DNA from: Dorea sp. AM10-31
Lineage (GTDB): Bacteria; Bacillota; Clostridia; Lachnospirales; Lachnospiraceae
DNA length: 64,000 nucleotides
Direction: 5' to 3'
NCBI RefSeq assembly: GCF_003435815.1
Contig: NZ_QTUV01000002.1
Span: 558,001 to 622,000, forward strand
The notes below the pieces were generated by a model that saw only the letters and a program-made list of their open reading frames with translations, was not told the origin of the DNA and made no database searches. Below, piece after piece: positions 39,601 through 47,577 of the stretch. A program made the translations under genes and the position numbers. Position 1 is the stretch's first letter; each line of letters starts with the position of its first letter.

Positions 39601-40317
39601 GCTGTGTCTGGCAGCCTTTGCAGACATTCCCCATATTCCGGTCAGCAATAATATAAGCAGAATTATTCCGCAGATTTTCCGGAAATACTGCTCTACCCGT
39701 ACATCCTGCGTTTTCTGTATCTTCCTGCATTCTGTCATGCTCCTGTCTCCTTCTTTTCTTCGCTTTCTGACTGAATATACCAGGTAACGGAATTTTCCAT
39801 TCCCCCGATATGGATGACAGGTCAGAAGCGTAAGCATATCTTTCTCTTTTTTTATTTTCTGTGTTTCTTCCAGCCGGATGATATCCATATCCTGCACTCT
39901 ATATTCCAGTTTCTGCTCAGGTGTCCGCACATAAATTACATCACCATACTCCAGCTTTTCAATATCCCGGAAATAAGGCTTTCCCCGGTATCCCCGGTGC
40001 GCTGCAATGATACAATTCTGCCCTTTTTCCTCTGGAAGTCCACTTTCTTTTAAAATAGCAGCTCCCCACGCAAGATGTTCTTCTGTCTCATTTCTATAAA
40101 GTGGCAGCGTCACATTCATTTTCGGGATCTGAATATATCCGTATTCTTCCTGCCTGCTTCCTGTTACACTCCTTCGTCTGCTTTTATGTTCACGCTCATA
40201 CGTTTTTACAAATGCCTGTACTTTTATCTCCTGCAGATCTGTTGCCACATCCGGATAAAAGTACAGACATATTCCAAGTAACCACAAAACAATCCCCGCA
40301 AGCTTTGTCTTTTTCAT
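33631..40317 (-). CDS. sortase joined in frame to a giant multi-repeat LPETG adhesin
   Basis: One uninterrupted frame of 2228 codons. Residues 1-193 are a complete small sortase: an N-terminal membrane helix, His107 in AAHRG, Cys167 in TLLTC and Arg177; it lacks the DPF lid. A second start (Met194, 39738) with a strong RBS opens a signal peptide (CGIILLILLLTGIWG, then MSAKAA). About eight SpaA/prealbumin-type repeats follow (EGAAFVLYDSQGRKV, EKGAEFEIL and similar), a BspA-like DUF285 stretch near residue 1470 (KELDLTRFYTKNMKYVKNMF), another SpaA repeat, three Cna-B-type domains from about 1737, a final SpaA repeat, and an LPETG anchor at 2190-2194. The adhesin is the likely pilus tip or ancillary subunit. 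Two proteins may be made, from 40317 and 39738. Confidence 0.85.
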   Translation of the reverse strand: MKKTKLAGIVLWLLGICLYFYPDVATDLQEIKVQAFVKTYEREHKSRRRSVTGSRQEEYGYIQIPKMNVTLPLYRNETEEHLAWGAAILKESGLPEEKGQNCIIAAHRGYRGKPYFRDIEKLEYGDVIYVRTPEQKLEYRVQDMDIIRLEETQKIKKEKDMLTLLTCHPYRGNGKFRYLVYSVRKRRKEGDRSMTECRKIQKTQDVRVEQYFRKICGIILLILLLTGIWGMSAKAARHSLSKKIDTSSHIVTYQWKSNAKFNTGKGLQYIRENACVLLHYMDGELGQCVYAEQDTPVGPAKEFDVTKDSRTSWMYERKNGYEKYKYIGIAQEYLLSGKVTLRGITGSSKLMKLPKNKRQMLAQGFSWYMQHASYNRTEGKTVKLISQVPDFGASKQIILYDQIYTEAKNILGDYTITEKTYKLERDGNTHQPIAVFKIVTNPKPVIKNVERKGAGESSQKVSLRIDKRDIRTERALEGAVFQLSCDGKAIVDVITDADGKAQYIYERLLKTKTYTVSKKYVSNWDDLDKKKKSEATENGYYQNKSLAEKAAKREINKKVQAELASLQSKFHLWNIKEIKAPFGHRISDADGVMLTEQTEKDLKVQLWNYPEDRELKLEKISAEKEESAETSLADAIYGLYAETEIMDSDNKRVLYVPGEEVTELCTNQKGQANAGGLRPGKYYLREKEAPRGFLLDDTAYPVDLRTEDQKITVQDAMIRGKIRIHKTCGRQDGTDSMPEEGAAFVLYDSQGRKVETLLTDLEGKAESGWLPYGHYRLEQIQGIGGYSFLAPLTVAVTRNQKIYEIKGHDMPAYAGIAISKVKKLFDAETGMNECEAEKGAEFEILDASGKKVESLVTDENGTAYSQEMEPGIYTIHQSKGAENYKKIPDFKVTIKSGEERLLSYYLEDESTAQKIRIRKTKEKDGKETPEAGAEFEVLNEKKEKMQTLVTDEKGEACALLDMLSSGESFFVRQTKGAEGYSFAEIFDSSKETPVEEDGHLVYTFKAKDVFEDYAFIHIKKMMVTDRPSKTETVTQPEAGARFEIRNEQGKAVETLTTDEKGEAVSGKLAFGTYMIHQIEGVSTHRFSEDRKVILGKEQKGKTEVITIINEENLISFELTKRSAETGKLLNDATYLVLDEKGETVARFTTGQGEETEKQGAGMCRLPYGHYTLKEIVSPDGYKCSQKKEFTITFKDAPDGIMKMEDQDVPVRGKIQMTKMGDRLHGFSQGQFQYRTGQVAGAVYGLYAKEDICLDDDSVLWKTGTLIDKKRTDESGNIKFTRKQADGTKTELFPLGIYEVRELEAPYGYRKDEEIYEVRLTWDENAKKENKVTSPDVPDNNTDESLPVTYPEASKGRYILKSGREFRRILHSVEDKLDTITFTNEKAPEGASYKDVSSLEDGSVVMWMEDQNCMISTQTEEQDVILNADSSAVFRQLVMLEKIYFDAIETSSVINANDMFSRCTKLKELDLTRFYTKNMKYVKNMFRNCTSLEKIYANTRIENEETEGSPVPVKADVSPKYDFTVGSVYKTEDFNFQLVYSDGSRKEVYPSDEEVQILPQKAEKEGKETVGFVFIKGSLADYPKAETIVQVVDVIDADRQEVKDVDFRLEAEDTLLTQTIEIGKEDESGNPVEGALFGMYAGREIRNADGEILFRKGERIMEAQSESTGEGTSSKVMFSGLPSDLYSSGADGLYEVREIRSAPGYKIEKGTKNSWSFDGEPKENSRTVTVSNRKLEHAELVKIWDDNRNAAGKRPSEILISAKKDGTEKTYTLSKENDWRLETDILVAEMKEWELCEEVPEGYESDGMITDEKKGVWTVTNKIKDRRCNLQVEKKWEDEDNLDGIRPDKVKVYLYQNGIPYRETILQEENNWKDEKSFEDLPAEDEKGRAYVYEFREEQTELIDGNKETGYLPLYTEEETEEENRSFLKTTITNQHVPEKGKIIIFKKIKKDEIDWEKWRPEFSFTLHGKTLLGEEINQQGILSFTKEEVRYLLEETDGYITKSLEFTDLQPGTYTVREEQTDPYYRLSQISCTDEGVKIDETNQEITWRIGRDGQSQGRRTLEGHAVFENRARTGKIQIMKTDEHGNALAGVLFGIYDANGKQVAVSTSGKDGKLAFSGLKTGQYEIKELQTVYGKSKLTKPISVTIPLVLKKEEAEKEGADVEKAVVFRDSCYYYDLSYQISNSAVLELPETGAHIGYGLLLAGMACMSMGMYAGRKRRKGKYAGKG
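39736..39757 (-). promoter_or_regulatory. internal ribosome binding site and start codon of the adhesin
   Basis: Minus strand carries AAGGAGACAGGAGC followed by ATG at 39738, in the same frame as the preceding sortase. The next 40 codons encode a textbook signal peptide. This strongly suggests separate initiation of the adhesin, with or without readthrough from the sortase. Confidence 0.75.
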
Positions 40318-41144
40318 CACTCAGATGTCCACTTTCTTTTTAAAATTCCAACGCACACAACCATCGACGCTGCGATCAGCAAAGTTTTCCGATACTCCTT
40401 TTGCCATCTGGTCTTCCTTTTCTTATGCTTTTCTTCTCTGTATGCTTCCTTCCGGTAAGAAATACGATGTCCTCTGACCAGTAATCTGTGACTGTTCACT
40501 CCATACGGCGTGCAGGTTAAAAGCGTCACCAGATCTTGCTCTCCCTGCACATACAGTTTCTTCGTATCATCGGGACGTACAACAGAAATATCGTCCACTT
40601 CATATGCCAGGATTTTTCCCAGCACATGAATATAAAACTGATCTTTTTTTCTGACCTCTTCCAAATCTGTAAATAATTTTGCTTTATCCAGTCCTGTATG
40701 CCCGGTAAGTACTGCATGGGTTCCTTTACCGCCAACCGGAACACTTGTCGCACCGAGGTGCCCGATTCCTTTTTCCAGCACCTCACCGTCCGTTCCATGA
40801 TATACCGGAAGATATATACGGATTCCCGGAATATCCACATATGCCATTACTTCACTTCCGGGGATATGTAATATCTCCCGGTAATCCTTTCCGGTATTTT
40901 TTTTACTCTGTTCTGATGAAAATGGATCTGTCAGTATCACATCCGCTTTTGCAAGATTCGCATTGTAATCTCTTGCTTCCCGCATAAGATTTTGATAATT
41001 TTTCTTCGGAAGTTCCCTGCTCTTTTTTTCATATACCTGTATCCGGGAACCTGCTTCTTTTTCATACAAACTGTTACTGATCCATGGATAAGAAGCCATT
41101 CCGATCCCTGCCAGGATCAATCCGATCTGTATTATTTTACGCAT
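40317..41144 (-). CDS. srtC: class C (pilus-assembling) sortase
   Basis: 275 residues. An N-terminal helix, the class C lid motif DPF at 73-75, catalytic His149 in LTGHTG, Cys211 in TLLTC and Arg220, and a C-terminal membrane helix (KTLLIAASMVVCVGILK) flanked by basic residues. Class C sortases link pilin subunits through LPXTG and a pilin lysine. The gene overlaps the pilin gene by 13 bases at its start, and its TGA overlaps the next sortase start (TGATG). Confidence 0.95.
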   Translation of the reverse strand: MRKIIQIGLILAGIGMASYPWISNSLYEKEAGSRIQVYEKKSRELPKKNYQNLMREARDYNANLAKADVILTDPFSSEQSKKNTGKDYREILHIPGSEVMAYVDIPGIRIYLPVYHGTDGEVLEKGIGHLGATSVPVGGKGTHAVLTGHTGLDKAKLFTDLEEVRKKDQFYIHVLGKILAYEVDDISVVRPDDTKKLYVQGEQDLVTLLTCTPYGVNSHRLLVRGHRISYRKEAYREEKHKKRKTRWQKEYRKTLLIAASMVVCVGILKRKWTSE

Positions 41145-42955
41145 GGAGTTTTTTCATCTTTTTTTCTTTTTCCGGTAGTAAACATCATTCCTGTTCCTGC
41201 CAGGATCACACCTGCGATCGTAAGCAGATACAGCCCTCTTCCTCCTGTCTTCGGAAGCGAAAAACCTTTTGCATTCTGCACTTCCATTTTCACAAGCGCA
41301 TTTGTAGAAGCCGGATCAGTGGAAGATTTCTCCATTATTGCATTTGTCCCATCGACTGTTGCAGAAGCCGCTGTAACCTGCACCGAGCTTTCTGTTCCTT
41401 TTGCCGAACTGCTTACTACACCTTTTGTCCCGTGGATCACAATCTGAAGTGGTTCTTTCAAGAGACTGTATCCCTGATCCGAATGTGTCTCTGTCAGCAC
41501 GTAAGTATCTCCTTCCAGTCCATGGATCAAGAGCGTTCCGTCCGCTGCAGGTGTAAAGTCTGTTGCTTTATTTCTTTCTTCTTCTTTTCCTGTCACATAG
41601 TAGACACCGTCTGTTCCATTCGCCTTTACATAATATCTATCTGTCTGATTCTGCAATACAAACTGTACCTGCGTGGCATCTCCTTTTCCATCTGAAAATG
41701 TCTTTTTCAAATGGATCCCATAAGTATAAACAAGTGCCTTATCATCCTGCGTGTCGTAATAAGAGTCGCTTGTTCTTCTCCATTCAAGCGTAACATCGTT
41801 TGGATTTCCTTTATCTCCGGTTACAACCGATTCTTCAGATCTGACGGTTGCGGTATAATACACAACCAGATATTTATCCGAATAATTTTCGTTAATTTCT
41901 TTTAATCCTTCTTTTGTCATGCCAAGAAGCATCTGGGAACTTTCATCCTCATTTTTCGTATAATCCTGTGTGAATTTTCCTGAATCCTTCGTCCACACTG
42001 CCACCGCACCGCTTCCGGCGACATTATCTATATTTGTTGTTGTTGCTTTTTCTGCGGAATCATAAAATGCAAGAACTGCATTTTCTCCATAGCGAAGACC
42101 TTTCGCCATTGTATCTTTGAATGTGTATTTACTAAGATAAGTTGATGTGCTTGTAATATGCGGAAGTTTTGATATAAACTGATAATCCAGTGCTGCACCT
42201 TCTGAAGCTGTCACCGTGTCTTTGTACCCAGATTTTCCATCTGCCCGGTCTTTTACCTTCTTATCCAGTGTCGGATCTCCAGTCTGGTTCTTCGGATAAC
42301 AGGTCACATCATAAAACCAGCTTTCTCCACCTGCATCCGTCATCGGAAGCTGTACAAACCACGGATCTGTCGTATCGGTAACATCCTCGGGTACTTTCGT
42401 CTCTACAAGCAGATACAAACCAAGTTCCAGACCTGCTTTCGTTGTCTTTCCGGTTGTGTCCGTGAGCGTCATCTTCTCTCCGGCTTTTACATAATCTTCC
42501 AAACGGTTCTTCGTTGTCACATTATCCGCAAGTGCATTCCTCATGGCTGTCTGAATCTGATCTGCTGTATAATAACAGGTTCCATCTTTTGTCTCTGTGG
42601 CTGCTTTCTTCTCCAGACCTAAAATCTTCTCCAAAATATCCGGGATTCCATATATTAGTTTCACATCCCCATTCTTACTGTATGTATCCACATCTCCGAC
42701 ACGAAGACAGGTAAATTCCACACCTTCCATTGCGTAATCCTTTAACTTGTTCTCTACAGATTCATCTTTCCGCCCGTTTCCCGGTTCTCCTGCCTGTATA
42801 CCAGCTTTGCCGGCGCCTGTTATATCATACTTGTAAATCGTAAGTGAACCTTTTTTCGATGTGTCTACAATGTGTTCTGCTGCAAATGCGGGAAATACGC
42901 TTCCCACTGCCAGTGCAAGCGCAATTACAAATGCACTTAATCTTCTTTTCTTCAT
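41132..42955 (-). CDS. backbone pilin, isopeptide-forming, LPKTG-anchored
   Basis: 607 residues from the ATG at 42955, eight bases after AAAGGAG; a longer frame upstream is unlikely. Signal peptide 1-25 (FPAFA). A pilin motif YPKN (in VTCYPKNQTG) provides the lysine for polymerisation, an E-box is present (YVLTETHSDQGYSLL), and LPKTGG lies at 567-572 followed by a membrane helix and basic tail. The layout matches SpaA/FimA-type major pilins of Gram-positive sortase pili. First gene of the operon, preceded by a leader of about 230 nt. Confidence 0.94.
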   Translation of the reverse strand: MKKRRLSAFVIALALAVGSVFPAFAAEHIVDTSKKGSLTIYKYDITGAGKAGIQAGEPGNGRKDESVENKLKDYAMEGVEFTCLRVGDVDTYSKNGDVKLIYGIPDILEKILGLEKKAATETKDGTCYYTADQIQTAMRNALADNVTTKNRLEDYVKAGEKMTLTDTTGKTTKAGLELGLYLLVETKVPEDVTDTTDPWFVQLPMTDAGGESWFYDVTCYPKNQTGDPTLDKKVKDRADGKSGYKDTVTASEGAALDYQFISKLPHITSTSTYLSKYTFKDTMAKGLRYGENAVLAFYDSAEKATTTNIDNVAGSGAVAVWTKDSGKFTQDYTKNEDESSQMLLGMTKEGLKEINENYSDKYLVVYYTATVRSEESVVTGDKGNPNDVTLEWRRTSDSYYDTQDDKALVYTYGIHLKKTFSDGKGDATQVQFVLQNQTDRYYVKANGTDGVYYVTGKEEERNKATDFTPAADGTLLIHGLEGDTYVLTETHSDQGYSLLKEPLQIVIHGTKGVVSSSAKGTESSVQVTAASATVDGTNAIMEKSSTDPASTNALVKMEVQNAKGFSLPKTGGRGLYLLTIAGVILAGTGMMFTTGKRKKDEKTPCVK

Positions 42956-43190
42956 AAAATGTTCTCCTTTCCCTTGTCTTGCATTATGGCAATCCCAGGA
43001 TAATTTGAGAATTGGTTCCAGAGCTACGTCTCTTATAAATACAATCCTCCTTCGAAGAAACATCACTCTCCCATAATTAAACTAACTGTCTTCATCGGAT
43101 CTTGTTTTGAAAATAAAACACCGAATGTAAGATGCCTTACGGCTAAGAATCACTTTCTGGATTACAGAATGTTCTCCTAAAAGTGAATAT
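42956..43190 (-). other. long untranslated leader of the pilus operon
   Basis: About 230 nt lie between the predicted promoter and the pilin start. I see a GCCGTAAGGC mini-hairpin near 43130-43145 and a second SD-like AAGGAGG near 43045, but no riboswitch I can name. It does not match c-di-GMP-I or -II consensus features. Confidence 0.4.
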
Positions 43191-43219
43191 AGAATAACAC
43201 GAGTTTTTCTTTTATGCAA
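43191..43219 (-). promoter_or_regulatory. promoter of the pilus operon
   Basis: Minus-strand TTGCAT (43214-43219) and TATTCT (43191-43196), spacer 17. Confidence 0.65.
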
Positions 43220-43332
43220 GCTTATTTTTTATAATATTTGTCAGCTCTTTCTCCGATATTTTTTCTCCGAATACACAAAATGCAGAGTCTGCCACTGGCA
43301 GTTTCCTCCGTATACCATAACAATATCAGAAC

Positions 43333-43366
43333 CAAAACACCGCACAGACTCTATTCGTCTGTGCGG
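43333..43366 (-). terminator. intrinsic terminator after fhs
   Basis: Perfect 10-bp arms CCGCACAGAC (43340-43349) and its complement (43357-43366), loop of 7, then TGTTTTG on the minus strand. The 110 bases between this and the pilus promoter hold nothing I can identify. Confidence 0.85.
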
Positions 43367-43387
43367 CATCCATATTTTCTCTTATTC

Positions 43388-45067
43388 TTAGAAAAGACCT
43401 GTAATTCTGCCTTCATCATCTACGTCTATACGCTCTGCTGCCGGTACTTTCGGCAGTCCAGGCATAGTCATAATATCTCCGGTCAGTGCGACAATGAATC
43501 CAGCTCCTGCAGAAATTTTCAGATTTCTTACTGTAATCTCAAAATCTTCCGGTGCGCCAAGTTTCTTTGGGTCATCCGTCAGACTGTACTGCGTCTTCGC
43601 CATACAGATTGGTGCATTGTCAAATCCAAGTGCTGTAAGCTGATCTGCCTGCTTCTTCGCATTTGCAGTCAGTACCGCTCCTTTACCGCCATAAATTTTC
43701 TGTACGATCTGGTTGATCTTATCTTCAATCGTTCCTTCCAGCTCATAACTGTAATGGAAGTCACTTGGTTCATCACACAGACGGATTACTTCTTCTGCCA
43801 ACTTGATTCCGCCTTCTCCACCTTTTGCCCACACTTCGGAAAGTGCCACATTCACACCTGCTTCTTTACATTTTTCTTCAATTAACGCAAGTTCTGCCGG
43901 TGTATCTGTCGGGAATGCATTGATTGCAACTACGCAAGGAAGTCCATATACATGTTTAATATTATGTACATGTTTCATAAGATTCGGAAGTCCCTTCTCA
44001 AGTGCTTCCAGATTCTCTTCATTAAGCTCCTGTTTCGGAACTCCTCCATTGTATTTCAGTGCACGTACAGTTGCAACGATCACTACCGCATCCGGCTTAA
44101 GACCTGCCATACGGCATTTGATATCCAGGAACTTCTCTGCTCCAAGATCCGCTCCAAAACCTGCCTCTGTGATCGCATAATCGGCTAATTTTAATGCCAT
44201 CTTCGTTGCTGTCACAGAGTTACATCCGTGTGCAATATTTGCAAACGGACCACCATGCACAATTGCCGGAACATGTTCCAATGTCTGTACAAGATTCGGC
44301 TTCAATGCATCTTTCAGAAGTGCACACATCGCGCCTTCTGCATGCAGATCATGCGCTGTTACCGGTTTCTGCTCGGACACTTTTCCATATGTGTATCCGA
44401 CAATCAGTTTACCGAGACGTTCTTTCAGATCCTTGATATCATTGGACAGACATAAAACTGCCATAATCTCAGAAGCAACTGTAATATCATAGCCATCTTC
44501 TCTCGGTACACCGTTGACTCTTCCTCCCAGACCATCTGTTACAAAACGAAGCTGTCTGTCATTCATATCCACGCAGCGTTTCCATACGATCTTTCTCGGA
44601 TCAATGCCAAGCTCATTTCCCTGATAAATGTGATTATCGATCATTGCTGCAAGCAGATTATTTGCCGCACCAATCGCATGGAAATCGCCTGTAAAATGCA
44701 GGTTGATATCTTCCATCGGAACGACCTGTGCATATCCGCCGCCTGCTGCTCCGCCTTTCATTCCAAATACCGGTCCGAGAGAAGGCTCTCTTAAAGCAAC
44801 CATAACCTTCTTATCCAGCTTCTGCATCGCATCCGCAAGGCCTACCGTTGTTGTTGTCTTACCTTCCCCTGCCGGAGTTGGATTGATCGCAGTCACCAGA
44901 ATCAGTTTACCGTCTTTTGCTTCTGACTTTTTCAGCAGATTATAATCAATCTTTGCTTTGTATTTTCCATACTGCTCCAGATATTTATCCGGGATTCCTG
45001 CTTTTTCTGCTATCTTCGTAATCGGTTCCATCGTACATTCCTGTGCAATTTCAATATCTGTTTTCAT
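43388..45067 (-). CDS. fhs: formate-tetrahydrofolate ligase
   Basis: 559 residues from the ATG at 45067, eight bases after AGGAGG; a second ATG two codons earlier is too close to that site. [19 protein letters not shown] contains the ATP-binding loop, and [20 protein letters not shown] and [17 protein letters not shown] are family signatures. It makes 10-formyl-THF from formate, THF and ATP for purine synthesis and, in acetogens, the methyl branch. A ZTP riboswitch in the leader ties its expression to the purine/10-formyl-THF shortage signal. Confidence 0.97.
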   Translation of the reverse strand: MKTDIEIAQECTMEPITKIAEKAGIPDKYLEQYGKYKAKIDYNLLKKSEAKDGKLILVTAINPTPAGEGKTTTTVGLADAMQKLDKKVMVALREPSLGPVFGMKGGAAGGGYAQVVPMEDINLHFTGDFHAIGAANNLLAAMIDNHIYQGNELGIDPRKIVWKRCVDMNDRQLRFVTDGLGGRVNGVPREDGYDITVASEIMAVLCLSNDIKDLKERLGKLIVGYTYGKVSEQKPVTAHDLHAEGAMCALLKDALKPNLVQTLEHVPAIVHGGPFANIAHGCNSVTATKMALKLADYAITEAGFGADLGAEKFLDIKCRMAGLKPDAVVIVATVRALKYNGGVPKQELNEENLEALEKGLPNLMKHVHNIKHVYGLPCVVAINAFPTDTPAELALIEEKCKEAGVNVALSEVWAKGGEGGIKLAEEVIRLCDEPSDFHYSYELEGTIEDKINQIVQKIYGGKGAVLTANAKKQADQLTALGFDNAPICMAKTQYSLTDDPKKLGAPEDFEITVRNLKISAGAGFIVALTGDIMTMPGLPKVPAAERIDVDDEGRITGLF

Positions 45068-45147
45068 CGTCATATCCTCCTGATCTGTGTCCTTTTTACC
45101 GACAGTTTCTCTCGGTCCTTTATTTTCTCCTGTCTATACAATAGTAG

Positions 45148-45264
45148 TAAAATAAAGGACAACATCTATCCTTTCGAATAAATGTTGCCCAGACGGTCGG
45201 CTTGTCTTTCTAATACTTGATTCCCCTGTGGTTCTCCACAATTATCCGTCAGTAATCAGTACCT
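45148..45264 (-). ncRNA. ZTP (pfl) riboswitch with overlapping intrinsic terminator, controlling fhs
   Basis: Aptamer about 45186-45264. The 5' half has ACTGACGG, a GTGG/CCAC hairpin and GGGGAATC; the 3' half has GCCGACCGTCTGGGC, the pfl signature. Right after, arms 45178-45190 and 45157-45169 form a 13-bp terminator stem (loop CTTTCGA-like) with TTTATTTT. The terminator arm begins with GGGC of the aptamer, so the two folds compete. Known biology: ZTP/ZMP binding prevents termination and turns on folate and purine genes such as fhs. Confidence 0.85.
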
Positions 45265-45277
45265 ATATCTGCCAATT

Positions 45278-45306
45278 ATAATATTATAGAAAAATACAAT
45301 TGTCAA
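45278..45306 (-). promoter_or_regulatory. promoter of the ZTP riboswitch-fhs unit
   Basis: Minus-strand TTGACA (45301-45306) and TATTAT (45278-45283), spacer 17, about 15-20 bases before the aptamer. The 207 bases beyond it, up to the next stop codon, hold only an imperfect inverted repeat. Confidence 0.82.
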
Positions 45307-45513
45307 GACTTTCTCCTTTTTAGTTCTTCCAGTTTTTTTAATGCTTATTTCTTCCCTTTTTTCTGAATCCTTTTTCCTATAATTCTAAATCAGGCCGTAC
45401 CAGATAACGGTATCTCAAAACTGCTCCTCATATTTCCACTCACTTTTCCCGATGTGACCCGCTGTCTTTCTGTTATCTGATTTTGTCGTCCATATTCAGA
45501 AGTTCACTAACTT

Positions 45514-47550
45514 TTAGTACTGCCCCCCCCCAGATTTTTCAGACATTTCTATTATCTTTCCTATCTTCTCATGTTCTTTCTGGGCAGAATCAAACATTAC
45601 AACATCCGTATCGTAAACCATCTCCTGTATCTCACCTTCTATATCTTTGAGACAGGTAAGAAGCAGCGGATTAAATGCACCGCACTCTCCGTTCAGAATC
45701 ATCTGCATTGCTTTCTCATGGGAATAGCTTGCCTTATATACACGCTTGCTCACCAGTGCGTCATACACATCTGCCAGTGATACAACCTGTGCACTGATCG
45801 GAATATCTTCTCCTTTCAGTCCATCCGGATATCCTCGTCCGTCGTAACGTTCATGATGCCATCTGCAGATCTCTCTCGCTGTCTTCACCAGAGGTTCATC
45901 CTGATAATACTGTAAATCTTCCAGAATCTCCACACCAATCACAGTGTGTTGTTTCATAATCTCAAATTCTTCATCTGTAAGCTGGCCTTTTTTATTCAGA
46001 ATCTTATCATCAATCCCGATCTTACCGATATCATGCAGGGAAGATGCCATCACGATCAGATCACGATCCATCCATGATAAATGATACTGATCCGAGATCT
46101 GAACCAGTCTTCCGAGCAATAACTGTGTCAATACATTGATATGCTGCACATGCGGTCCACTTTCACCATTACGGAACTCTACAATATGACTCAGAATTCC
46201 GATCATGATCTTACGGCTTTCTTCTTTTGCACGGATTTGTTCTGTCAGAATTGCTGTCAGTCTCCGCTGTTTCGCATACAGCTTGATCGTATTATAAACA
46301 CGCTTATATACAATCTGCGCATCATACGGTCTGCTGATATAATCCGATACACCCATCTCATATGCACGACGGATAAAAGATGCGGAATCTTCACTGGAAA
46401 TCATGATAACCGGAATCTCTTCGATCATATCTTTTTCATTCATGTGTCCAAGAACTTCAAATCCATCCATGATCGGCATTACAATGTCCAGAAGCACCAG
46501 TGATATCTCGCATCCGTACCGTTCCAGGACTTCCAGTGCTTCCTTTCCATTCTCAGCCTCAAGTATATCAAATTCATCTTTCAGCATCTCGTATAAGATC
46601 TCTCTGTTCATCTCGGAATCATCAACAATCAGTATCCGCTGGCGCTTTTTCTTCTTTGCGTTCACCTGTGGCAGGCTGTCATCCATGGCAATGGTTCCCC
46701 ATTCTGTCACGATTGCATTCTTATGTGACTTTGCCTGATACATATAACGGTCCGCACGTGCAATTGCGTCCCAGATCTGCTCTCCCTGAGCCATAACCGC
46801 TCCAACACTGGCAGAAATCCTGCTTCCGATACTCTCCGGCATCTCCACCAAACAGATCTGTCTGCGGATATCACGAAGCTTCTGTTCAAAAGAATCTTCC
46901 GATATTCCCGGCATAATCAGCAAGAACTCATCACCGCCATAGCGAATCAGGGCATCTGTCTTACGGATCATCTTCTTGATTACAGCAACTTCTGTCTTTA
47001 AAAATGCATCCCCGATATCATGTCCGTATGTATCATTTGCTAATTTGAAATCATCCAGATCGAACATTGCAACTCCGGCATGCATGGATTTCTTCTTGAT
47101 CTGGTCTTCATAATATCTGCGGTTGTATGCTCCTGTCAGAGCATCCGTATACAATGCTTCATAAAATGCTTTCGTATCTTTGATCTCATCTGACTGAGCA
47201 ATGTCTGCTCCATTTCCCAGATTCTGTATCATCTCCAATACACAGGACTGCCCGTCAACTTCCACATACTGTGCAGTTACCTCATATAGTTCTGTGCCTA
47301 TATATTTCAGCTGTGTCTTCCGTGCTTTCTCTTTCAACGCAACTACGCAAACACAATCGTCGCAGTATTTCCCTGCGCCAAGGCATGACTCTTTCCAGTA
47401 GTTTTCGCCTTTTCCTGCCTGCGTTGTATTTTCTTCTTTGAGTTCTTCTGCACTGAGCAGTCGGACTTTACTGTATATCCGTCTAAAAATCTCCAATTGT
47501 TCTTCTGCCTGTTCTTTTGTCAGCCTTATCTCTGATAACTGTGTATCCAT
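45514..47550 (-). CDS. GGDEF - receiver - HD-GYP signalling protein
   Basis: 678 residues, order PAS-like N-terminus, GGDEF, REC, HD-GYP. The N-terminal part has a cysteine cluster (Cys56, 63, 66, 68). The diguanylate cyclase core is intact (GGDEF 205-209) with no obvious RxxD inhibitory site. The receiver has acidic DD near 310 and phosphoacceptor Asp355. The phosphodiesterase carries HDIGK 506-510 and GRGYP 571-575. One protein could therefore both make and break c-di-GMP under phosphorelay control. An Hpt gene lies 27 bases upstream on the same strand, a likely partner. No histidine kinase is adjacent. AAAGGAG precedes the start. Confidence 0.93.
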   Translation of the reverse strand: MDTQLSEIRLTKEQAEEQLEIFRRIYSKVRLLSAEELKEENTTQAGKGENYWKESCLGAGKYCDDCVCVVALKEKARKTQLKYIGTELYEVTAQYVEVDGQSCVLEMIQNLGNGADIAQSDEIKDTKAFYEALYTDALTGAYNRRYYEDQIKKKSMHAGVAMFDLDDFKLANDTYGHDIGDAFLKTEVAVIKKMIRKTDALIRYGGDEFLLIMPGISEDSFEQKLRDIRRQICLVEMPESIGSRISASVGAVMAQGEQIWDAIARADRYMYQAKSHKNAIVTEWGTIAMDDSLPQVNAKKKKRQRILIVDDSEMNREILYEMLKDEFDILEAENGKEALEVLERYGCEISLVLLDIVMPIMDGFEVLGHMNEKDMIEEIPVIMISSEDSASFIRRAYEMGVSDYISRPYDAQIVYKRVYNTIKLYAKQRRLTAILTEQIRAKEESRKIMIGILSHIVEFRNGESGPHVQHINVLTQLLLGRLVQISDQYHLSWMDRDLIVMASSLHDIGKIGIDDKILNKKGQLTDEEFEIMKQHTVIGVEILEDLQYYQDEPLVKTAREICRWHHERYDGRGYPDGLKGEDIPISAQVVSLADVYDALVSKRVYKASYSHEKAMQMILNGECGAFNPLLLTCLKDIEGEIQEMVYDTDVVMFDSAQKEHEKIGKIIEMSEKSGGGQY
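45523..45531. repeat. nine-base C/G homopolymer at the 3' end of the signalling gene
   Basis: Nine consecutive C on the plus strand encode three Gly codons just before the final Gln-Tyr-stop. Slippage here would only alter the last residues. Confidence 0.9.
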
Positions 47551-47577
47551 TTATTCTCCTTTTAGCCGTTCCGGCTT

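Noticed and set aside
45400..45485. Inverted repeat CAGATAAC/GTTATCTG downstream of the GGDEF gene
   Set aside because: Arms of 8 bases, 55 bases apart, with no T-run. Too weak to call a terminator.
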